From Flavobacteriaceae bacterium UBA5950 (GTDB taxonomy: Bacteria > Bacteroidota > Bacteroidia > Flavobacteriales > Flavobacteriaceae): a DNA stretch of 12,001 nt. Position numbers and translations under genes: made by a program. This document shows positions 1 to 3,979 of the stretch, in pieces (the stretch's first letter is position 1; each line of letters begins with the position of its first letter). Below the pieces are notes generated by a model that was not told the DNA's origin, searched no databases, and worked only from the letters and a program-made list of their open reading frames with translations. The DNA is taken from assembly GCA_002430545.1 (NCBI GenBank), contig DJCM01000005.1, positions 1-12,001 of the forward strand, given 5' to 3'.

Positions 1-26
1 CCTTTTCCTGCTTTACTTTAAATTGA

Positions 27-248
27 TTACTTATAAACCATAGGCATATCTTCTTCCTCAAGTTCGGCTACTTCTAGTGCTCTTAAATAAGTTAGAGATA
101 CGTTTAAACTTGAATGCCCCATAGCTCTTTGTAGCTTGTGTATTGAGCCTGTACGTTTAAAGACTTCTATCGCCCCTGTGTGTCTAAATGAGTAGAGTGT
201 AATGTCTTTATCTGTGTTTTTTGCCAATGATTTGGCAACTACTTCAAT
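27..248 (-). pseudogene. tyrosine recombinase (phage-type integrase) C-terminal relic
   Basis: This is the last ~74 residues of a tyrosine recombinase, the family that cuts and rejoins DNA at specific sites through a tyrosine-DNA covalent bond. Numbering from the TTG at 227, the box-II region LYSFRHTGA holds the catalytic Arg (R15), GHSS holds the box-III His (H38), and TYLRA holds the nucleophilic Tyr (Y47). An acidic tail, EVAELEEEDMPM, follows. A full enzyme is about 300-400 residues. Here the frame runs back only to a stop at 249-251, so the core-binding domain and the first catalytic Arg are absent. The TTG at 227 is an annotation artefact rather than a true start, because coding similarity continues a few codons upstream of it (IEVVAKS). 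I infer an inactive remnant of an integrated element. No attachment site or tRNA is visible in the window. Confidence 0.75.
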
Positions 249-330
249 TTAATACAGCTCAAAAGATTTGTTCCGAACTACACAAAACAGTAGGCTTTCA
301 ACCAAATGAAGATTGTAGGTGAATTAGAGC
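249..330. other. short intergenic stretch, possible coding debris
   Basis: No intact gene is seen between the integrase relic and the basic mini-protein. A plus-strand frame from an ATG at 227 to a TGA at 320-322 reads as a plausible protein tail (ending VGFQPNEDCR), but it overlaps the integrase relic on the other strand and I recognise no family. It is recorded only as a possible fragment left by rearrangement next to the truncated integrase. Confidence 0.2.
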
Positions 331-462
331 CTAGCTACCTCTTCCTACTTTTCGAACACCAGAAGATTTTTGTTTGTTGTTTTTATTCGTCATTTTGTGT
401 TTCCCCCCTTTTTTACCAGGTGAGTTTTTTTGTCTACTATTTCCAAAAAATTTGCTTGACAT
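331..462 (-). CDS. 43-residue highly basic mini-protein, unknown function
   Basis: This ORF starts at an ATG at 462, directly after an in-frame TAA (469-471), and ends at TAG 331-333. The product begins MSSKFFGNSRQKNSPGKKGG and ends SSGVRKVGRGS. It has 13 Lys/Arg and one His, no Asp or Glu at all, and is rich in Gly, Ser and Asn, so its predicted pI is extreme. Only FF near the N-terminus and two Val residues are hydrophobic, so it is neither a membrane protein nor a secreted one. Such a composition suggests a disordered nucleic-acid- or ribosome-associated peptide; that is inference and I cannot name a family. It lies 31 bp downstream of the lipoprotein gene on the same strand and may be co-transcribed with it. 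No terminator separates the two. A chance ORF is possible, but complete lack of acidic residues over 43 codons is not typical of noncoding sequence. Confidence 0.45.
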   Translation of the reverse strand: MSSKFFGNSRQKNSPGKKGGKHKMTNKNNKQKSSGVRKVGRGS

Positions 463-493
463 ATCGTGTTATTTTTTAGTGCTACTCATTTGT

Positions 494-1012
494 TTATTCT
501 GTACTAGTTTTTTCAGCGTCTGACAGTTCGCGCTGATAAACATATCCCTTTTTAACTTTTCCGTCAACGATCATCAGATCAACTACTCGACTAGAGGTAG
601 ATACAGAGTCTTCGCCTTTTCCATAAGTAACCAATAAACCTGAAGTAACCCAATTTTCATTAGGCTTGTCGTCATATTTTACATCAGCTGACATAGACCA
701 AACGATTTCCCATTTCGCAATAGGGTTTGCTTCAAGAAACTGTTCGCCTAACTCCAAATGCTGTTGAGGACTCTCAATCGTCATTCCGCTTGGTGCGTAA
801 AGGATAACATCGTCGTGCTCTAAATTGTATACCGCTTGTAAGTCTTTAGCGTTATATGCATCAAAATATGCTTTTACAACCTCTGTAGAACTTACATCTC
901 CACTTGTGATTTCTAAAGTGGTTCCATCGGAGTTTTCATAACCTATAACTGTGGCGGTTGGGGTTGGAGTTGAGCATCCAACAATAATAAATAAGAGGAA
1001 TAATTTCTTCAT
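494..1012 (-). CDS. NTF2/SnoaL-like lipoprotein (paralogue 1)
   Basis: The predicted product is a 172-residue lipoprotein. The signal peptide MKKLFLLFIIVGC ends in a lipobox, with Cys13 as the lipidation site. A Thr/Pro-rich linker (STPTPTATV) follows, then an NTF2/SnoaL-like alpha+beta fold opening VVKAYFDAYNAKDLQAVYNL and closing with a strand typical of the fold (VDLMIVDGKVKKGYVYQREL). Many such proteins bind small ligands, but no catalytic residue pattern is evident, so the function is unknown. I chose the ATG at 1012 over an in-frame GTG at 1033. The downstream paralogue begins with the same MKKLF codons after the same ACAAAACA leader, and in that copy stop codons block any extension. 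The long start would also bury the signal peptide and overlap the conserved -7 box. The gene is paralogous to the one at 1279-1794, although the two mature domains have diverged strongly. Confidence 0.8.
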   Translation of the reverse strand: MKKLFLLFIIVGCSTPTPTATVIGYENSDGTTLEITSGDVSSTEVVKAYFDAYNAKDLQAVYNLEHDDVILYAPSGMTIESPQQHLELGEQFLEANPIAKWEIVWSMSADVKYDDKPNENWVTSGLLVTYGKGEDSVSTSSRVVDLMIVDGKVKKGYVYQRELSDAEKTSTE

Positions 1013-1032
1013 TGTTTTGTTTTTTATTGCCA

Positions 1033-1040
1033 CTAATGTA
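1033..1040 (-). promoter_or_regulatory. putative -7 box of lipoprotein paralogue 1
   Basis: On the minus strand this reads TACATTAG, one mismatch from the Bacteroidota TAnnTTTG -7 element, about 20 nt before the ATG at 1012. The same octamer, preceded by T and followed by TGG, occurs at the same place before the second lipoprotein gene. Only the box and the leader next to the ATG are conserved between the two copies. No clear -33 TTG was found at the expected spacing. Confidence 0.45.
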
Positions 1041-1059
1041 AGATTTTATAAATTGTGTT

Positions 1060-1197
1060 ATGCTAAAACGATTTAAAGAGGTCGGGGTATTTGCATCAGT
1101 AATTGCTGTTTTATGGATTATATTTAAGGTCATTACCTTTCTCCTAAAATGGATTCCTAAAGCCAATTTTTTGAAAAACATATCTGATTGGTTTTAA
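1060..1197 (+). CDS. 45-residue single-span membrane mini-protein
   Basis: A complete plus-strand ORF runs from ATG 1060 to TAA 1195-1197. It encodes a 45-residue peptide with a basic start (MLKRFKEVG), a hydrophobic span of about 22 residues (VFASVIAVLWIIFKVITFLL) and a short amphipathic tail ending KNISDWF. The layout fits an inner-membrane single-span mini-protein with the N-terminus inside, though the family is unknown. Two things support it: the periodicity of a clean membrane helix, and a strong hairpin terminator starting 28 bp after the stop. It is divergent from lipoprotein paralogue 1, with only 47 bp between the two starts. A possible promoter in that gap is TTG (1027-1029), 18 bp, then TAAATTGT (1048-1055), which is a weak match. 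Toxin-like or holin-like roles are conceivable but unsupported. Confidence 0.5.
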   Translation: MLKRFKEVGVFASVIAVLWIIFKVITFLLKWIPKANFLKNISDWF

Positions 1198-1224
1198 TCT
1201 TTGTTAGTTCGTTGTCAAAAAATA

Positions 1225-1254
1225 AAAGGGGGGTTTAAAAAAAACCCCCTTTTT
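1225..1254. terminator. bidirectional intrinsic terminator
   Basis: AAAAGGGGG and CCCCCTTTT arms flank a short A/T loop, giving a G-C stem with T-runs on both sides. It sits 28 bp after the stop of the 45-residue plus-strand gene and 24 bp beyond the stop of the minus-strand lipoprotein at 1279. It can therefore end transcription from both convergent genes. Confidence 0.85.
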
Positions 1255-1278
1255 GTTAACACTCAATCGCATTTTGAA

Positions 1279-1794
1279 TTACTCTTCAATTGTTGCCTGA
1301 TAAGCCATTAATTCTGCATTAAACGCTGCACTATCACCAAAGTGGTTTTCTTCAACAATCTTACCATCTTCCCAACGGAAGCCAATCATCCCTAAATTGG
1401 TTACTTTGTTTGATGTAAAATTTCCAATCGCATGCCACTTATACCATGTTTTTGTCCATGTTTTCCCATCAGGATATGTGGTTGTTTCAGCATAAAAATC
1501 ATCTTCATCCGAATGAGGAGAAGTGAAATAAATTTCCGAAAACAGCATATGGTGAAGCGGAATAACCTCTTTTACTTCACTTAAGCCTACAGCTCCGTCA
1601 TTTGTCAAAACTGTAAGTTCGTCAGACCATCGAGCCATCATCCCCTCAAGATTTGCATTCGCATAATCATCAAAGTGTGCTCTAATCGCATTGGTCTGTT
1701 CATCTTCAAACGTTAGTGTGGCATCCGAAGTTGTACAACTTGTTAGTTGTGTGATAATTGCCAAAATGCTTATTGTACTAAATAATTTCTTCAT
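1279..1794 (-). CDS. NTF2/SnoaL-like lipoprotein (paralogue 2)
   Basis: A 171-residue predicted lipoprotein. The signal peptide MKKLFSTISILAIITQLTSC ends in lipobox LTSC (Cys20). The rest fits an NTF2/SnoaL-like domain: an N-terminal helix NAIRAHFDDYANANLEGMMA, then YKWHAIGNF and GMIGFRWEDGKIVEENHFGD, the last being the usual strand-turn-strand end of these domains. Helix 1 aligns with paralogue 1 (A-H/Y-FD-x-Y-x-N/A), and the first five codons and leader are nearly identical, so the two arose by tandem duplication. TAG and TAA codons just upstream of ATG 1794 fix the start. The protein is probably tethered to a periplasmic-facing or outer membrane leaflet. Ligand and role are unknown. The bidirectional terminator lies beyond its stop. 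Confidence 0.8.
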   Translation of the reverse strand: MKKLFSTISILAIITQLTSCTTSDATLTFEDEQTNAIRAHFDDYANANLEGMMARWSDELTVLTNDGAVGLSEVKEVIPLHHMLFSEIYFTSPHSDEDDFYAETTTYPDGKTWTKTWYKWHAIGNFTSNKVTNLGMIGFRWEDGKIVEENHFGDSAAFNAELMAYQATIEE

Positions 1795-1812
1795 TGTTTT
1801 GTTTTACTACCA

Positions 1813-1820
1813 CTAATGTA
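1813..1820 (-). promoter_or_regulatory. putative -7 box of lipoprotein paralogue 2
   Basis: The minus strand reads TACATTAG, the same octamer as upstream of paralogue 1, 18 nt before the ATG at 1794. It is a near match to the Bacteroidota TAnnTTTG -7 element. Conservation of this box in two otherwise diverged upstream regions is the main support. Confidence 0.45.
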
Positions 1821-1865
1821 AAGAATTTAATTAAACACTATATTTAAAAAGCGAAAAACAAACAA

Positions 1866-2090
1866 ATGGAAAAAAATATCTAAAAAGTAAGAGCCCATGA
1901 TGCCATTGTGGGTGTGTTGTATTTGGTAAGTGTTGGATAGACTTTCTGTACTACCATTTTGGATTTCTTATGGATTGCTGTAGCTGTTGAAGGCCTTCAA
2001 ATTATAAGTCCAGTAACTAAGTTTTGTCCTGTTTATTTTATCCTAAATAAACTCATGCCCAACACAGACCCTATGCAGAATGGCAGATAG
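1866..2090 (+). pseudogene. decayed DUF2892/YgaP-like small membrane protein gene
   Basis: A single plus-strand frame from ATG 1866 to TAG 2088-2090 (75 codons) reads through two in-frame stops, TAA at 1881-1883 and TAG at 1938-1940. The pieces read MEKNI, stop, KVRAHDAIVGVLYLVSVG, stop, then a hydrophobic helix (LDFLWIAVAVEGLQIISP) and the motif TKFCPVYFILNKLMPNTDP. The total length, the KNIG-like beginning, the two membrane helices and the FCPxY motif agree with small DUF2892/YgaP-type membrane proteins of Bacteroidota, which are about 65-75 residues. The family assignment is from memory of the motif, not a search. No frameshift is needed, so decay is by point mutations only and probably recent. 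A start at an internal codon would lose the first helix. The sequence upstream (1821-1865) also carries the promoter side of lipoprotein paralogue 2. Confidence 0.65.
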
Positions 2091-2229
2091 TATTTATAGC
2101 ACATCTTTTGTTTAGTGTTGTGCATCACTGCTCAGGTAATAACTTGTTGATAAGAAGTGTTTATTTAATATTAAATTCTTAAGCGCTTAACGTCTTACAG
2201 TTAAAATTGTCATGTAAAATTCATGTACA
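2091..2229. other. leader region of the 70-residue orphan gene
   Basis: No gene is seen here. The stretch is AT-rich and contains a perfect 12-bp palindrome, TTAAGCGCTTAA, at 2179-2190, 39 bp before the next start. It also has a short direct repeat, TCATGTA, at 2210-2216 and 2221-2227 immediately before the ATG. Either could be an operator, but nothing identifies a regulator. No clear promoter box was found. Confidence 0.3.
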
Positions 2230-2442
2230 ATGGAACGATTAGATTTAGAGCGTTTTAAAATCTGTTTGATAAACAACCATTCATTGCAAGATAAAATTAA
2301 CGGCCTTATTCAAGATTCTTTTGAAGGCTATTGTCATAGGAAGAATATCATCTACAATGACAAAGATTTAAAAATGGAGGATTTCAAAGAGGCTTATTCA
2401 CTATCCATCAACTATCTTTTTAAAGAGGTTCACAAGTGGTAG
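2230..2442 (+). CDS. 70-residue hypothetical cytosolic protein
   Basis: The ORF starts at ATG 2230 and encodes a 70-residue hydrophilic protein with no signal peptide or membrane span. It opens MERLDLERFKICLINNHSLQ and ends SINYLFKEVHKW. The alternation of charged and hydrophobic residues fits a small all-helical protein. I do not recognise a family, and there is no catalytic motif. It stands alone: the pseudogene lies upstream and the DoxX-like pair converges from the other strand, 25 bp beyond its stop. Codon use looks ordinary for the window. It could be a chance ORF, but the intact 71-codon frame and the palindromic region in front of it favour a real, possibly regulated gene. Confidence 0.5.
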   Translation: MERLDLERFKICLINNHSLQDKINGLIQDSFEGYCHRKNIIYNDKDLKMEDFKEAYSLSINYLFKEVHKW

Positions 2443-2467
2443 AATAGCCCTTGGTCTTTATTGCAAC

Positions 2468-2812
2468 TTACTGTGCTGTGGCTTCGTATAGAATGATTGC
2501 ACTCAGTACCAGATAAGCAAATGCTGGTAATATATCTGAAATATTGTCTCTGACTTTGATGCGAACGCCTATTGCAACCAACATCATCACGCCCAAAAAA
2601 GAAGATGACAACACAAGCATAATGTTCGACTCGAGTCCAAAAAGCAACGCTGCTCCACCAATGAGCTGACAGCTTGCAATTGACTTTCGCTCTTTCTTCA
2701 AGTTCCAACGCTGAAACTCGGACTTCATGCGCTTGGATACAAAAGAGTTGATCCCATACGCAACAAAAGATAGCCCTGTAAAAAGAACCAGAATCTGAAA
2801 ATAATCTACCAT
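2468..2812 (-). CDS. DoxX-like small integral membrane protein (second of pair)
   Basis: A 114-residue protein with four hydrophobic segments, at about residues 5-22, 46-61, 64-85 and 95-110, joined by short basic loops (SKRMKSEFQRW, RIKVRDN). This fits the DoxX-like family of four-helix inner-membrane proteins, whose molecular function is mostly unknown. Its ATG follows the stop codon of the upstream gene with no gap (TAG-ATG), so translation is probably coupled. Both proteins are exactly 114 residues and share the loop motif EFQ-R/Q-W/F after the first helix, so they are tandem paralogues and may form a hetero-oligomer; that last step is inference. The family call is moderately sure. Confidence 0.65.
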   Translation of the reverse strand: MVDYFQILVLFTGLSFVAYGINSFVSKRMKSEFQRWNLKKERKSIASCQLIGGAALLFGLESNIMLVLSSSFLGVMMLVAIGVRIKVRDNISDILPAFAYLVLSAIILYEATAQ

Positions 2813-3157
2813 CTATATAACGCCATAGTGAAACAGCGCAATAAATAGCGACATCAGTAAAAACACCAAAGAAGGCAGGCGTTGTATCAATGGGTTTTTA
2901 ACCCGAATGTGAGAAAGCTGCGCTGCAAACATAAAAACAGCCATAGATATCGCTGCATAAGGCGTAAGCTCCTCATAGCAAATCCCTGTCAGCAACAGCG
3001 TTGATGTGGCAATTTTGGATGCGCCTACAAAGTTTCTAAACACATCAGAATAACCAAACTGCTGAAACTCTTTGATCACGTTGTGATATCTAAATACCCA
3101 GACGATCAAAACCGAAACAGCAACGACAACTTGAAATAATAATGAGATATACTCCAT
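2813..3157 (-). CDS. DoxX-like small integral membrane protein (first of pair)
   Basis: A 114-residue, four-span membrane protein. Helix 1 is at about residues 5-22. A loop follows with the DoxX-like pattern KEFQQFGYSDVFRNFVGASK. Helix 2 is at about 44-59, helix 3 at 67-84 and helix 4 at 94-111. In the DoxX-like family the segment between helices 1 and 2 and the GA-x-[EK] start of helix 2 are the most typical features, and both are present here. Partner and substrate are unknown. It is the leading gene of a two-gene unit. The ATG at 3157 follows an A-rich leader (AACAAAACATAGAG), and a weak -7-like TAACTTTA lies about 18 nt upstream of the start. Confidence 0.65.
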   Translation of the reverse strand: MEYISLLFQVVVAVSVLIVWVFRYHNVIKEFQQFGYSDVFRNFVGASKIATSTLLLTGICYEELTPYAAISMAVFMFAAQLSHIRVKNPLIQRLPSLVFLLMSLFIALFHYGVI

Positions 3158-3221
3158 AACTCTATGTTTTGTTTAAAGTTACAAAAATCAAAATAACATA
3201 TCACATTCGTAAAAAAATTAG

Positions 3222-3296
3222 TTATCACCTAGAAATGATTTTTGAACAAAGAAGAAAAAGTGTGCTCAAAAACATGCTTCGTTTATCGCCTAGAAA
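3222..3296. repeat. 14-bp imperfect direct repeat in intergenic DNA
   Basis: TTATCACCTAGAAA (3222-3235) recurs as TTATCGCCTAGAAA (3283-3296), with 13 of 14 bases equal and a 61-bp offset. A GAAGAAAAA-type run follows each copy, suggesting an old local duplication or paired binding sites. It sits upstream of the DoxX-like pair, between it and the 28-residue ORF. No inverted symmetry is present, so it is not a terminator. Confidence 0.4.
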
Positions 3297-3328
3297 CAAT
3301 GAAGAAAAATAAGGTTGTAGTGAGCAAT

Positions 3329-3415
3329 TTATTTGATGCGCTCTACGATCTCTGCCACAATCGCAACCCCAACACAAAGTACAATACTCGCTAAAAAGAC
3401 TCCTCCGACTCCCAT
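3329..3415 (-). CDS. possible 28-residue single-span membrane peptide
   Basis: The frame from ATG 3415 to TAA 3329-3331 encodes MGVGGVFLASIVLCVGVAIV followed by AEIVERIK: one hydrophobic helix and a short charged, C-terminal cytoplasmic-type tail. An in-frame ATG at 3433 would add six residues (MLYLCH). The hydrophobic span with a polar end is what a genuine membrane mini-protein looks like. No terminator or recognisable promoter supports it, and it could be chance. It is divergent from the four-span membrane protein, whose preferred start is at 3503. It is not the same frame as the longer 65-codon minus-strand ORF covering 3225-3422, which I regard as spurious. Confidence 0.35.
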   Translation of the reverse strand: MGVGGVFLASIVLCVGVAIVAEIVERIK

Positions 3416-3502
3416 ATGGCAAAGATACAGCATTTCAAGTTATATTTCCTATCATATGCCAGCTCTTTTTTCTATTTTTACATTTTTACAATACATCATT
3501 TT

Positions 3503-3979
3503 ATGTCATTCTCCAAAAAGCAAAACATCATATTTTACATTGCCCTAACGCTTGCTGTTTTTCAGCTGATTCAATACCTCATGAGTGGAAGTGTTTTTTC
3601 TACTCTTCTTGCTGGGTTAGTGCCCTTTTGGTTGTGGTCTACTCGAAAAAAGATTTTAGCTGATTTGAAAATCAGTGGGTTTGATCAAGTCATGTCTTAT
3701 GTGGTGGTGGTCTATGCTGCTTTTGCTGGCCTTATTGCCCTGCTGGTTTTTGTCTTTTGGTTGATGTATGCTAGTATTGATCCTGCAATCATTGAAACTG
3801 CTTTGGCAGACAACCCAGCGATAAATGACCTTAATGAAGATGAGCTACTTGCCCTTGATCAAGTCATGGAAAACCTTCCGTCCCTTCTTCCTTTGTTGTG
3901 GGTGTTTCTGGGGCTACAATCTTTTTCATATCTCTACTACGGAATCGGCGTGGTGCGAAAAACCTCCTCCGACGACTAG
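3503..3979 (+). CDS. four-span membrane protein of unknown function
   Basis: A 158-residue integral membrane protein from the preferred ATG at 3503. Helices lie at about residues 8-26, 31-46, 63-90 and 126-150. A basic loop (STRKKILADLK) follows helix 2, and an acidic stretch of about 30 residues (ALADNPAINDLNEDELLALD) sits between helices 3 and 4. No enzyme or transporter motif is recognised. An in-frame ATG at 3416 would add 29 aromatic-rich residues. I prefer the internal start because MSFSKKQN gives a normal positive N-terminus before helix 1, and the upstream T/A-rich sequence looks like promoter DNA. Its stop overlaps the stop of the convergent AddB-like gene by four bases (CTAG at 3976-3979), and no terminator separates them, so convergent transcripts would overlap. 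Confidence 0.7.
   Translation: MSFSKKQNIIFYIALTLAVFQLIQYLMSGSVFSTLLAGLVPFWLWSTRKKILADLKISGFDQVMSYVVVVYAAFAGLIALLVFVFWLMYASIDPAIIETALADNPAINDLNEDELLALDQVMENLPSLLPLLWVFLGLQSFSYLYYGIGVVRKTSSDD

Noticed and set aside
936..1181. 81-codon minus-strand frame across the lipoprotein leader
   Set aside because: It overlaps the signal peptide region, the conserved -7 box and the better-supported plus-strand membrane mini-protein, and it has no protein-like pattern.
1987..2000. 14-bp perfect palindrome TTGAAGGCCTTCAA as an operator
   Set aside because: It lies inside the coding frame of the DUF2892-like pseudogene (encoding VEGLQ), so a coincidental palindrome is more likely than a regulatory site.
3225..3422. 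65-codon minus-strand frame (Cys/Arg-rich)
   Set aside because: Composition looks random, it crosses the direct repeat, and the alternative 28-residue frame on the same strand has a clear membrane helix.
3416..3502. N-terminal extension of the four-span membrane protein
   Set aside because: The 29 extra residues are aromatic-rich and look like translated T-rich promoter DNA; MSFSKKQN at 3503 is a normal start before helix 1.
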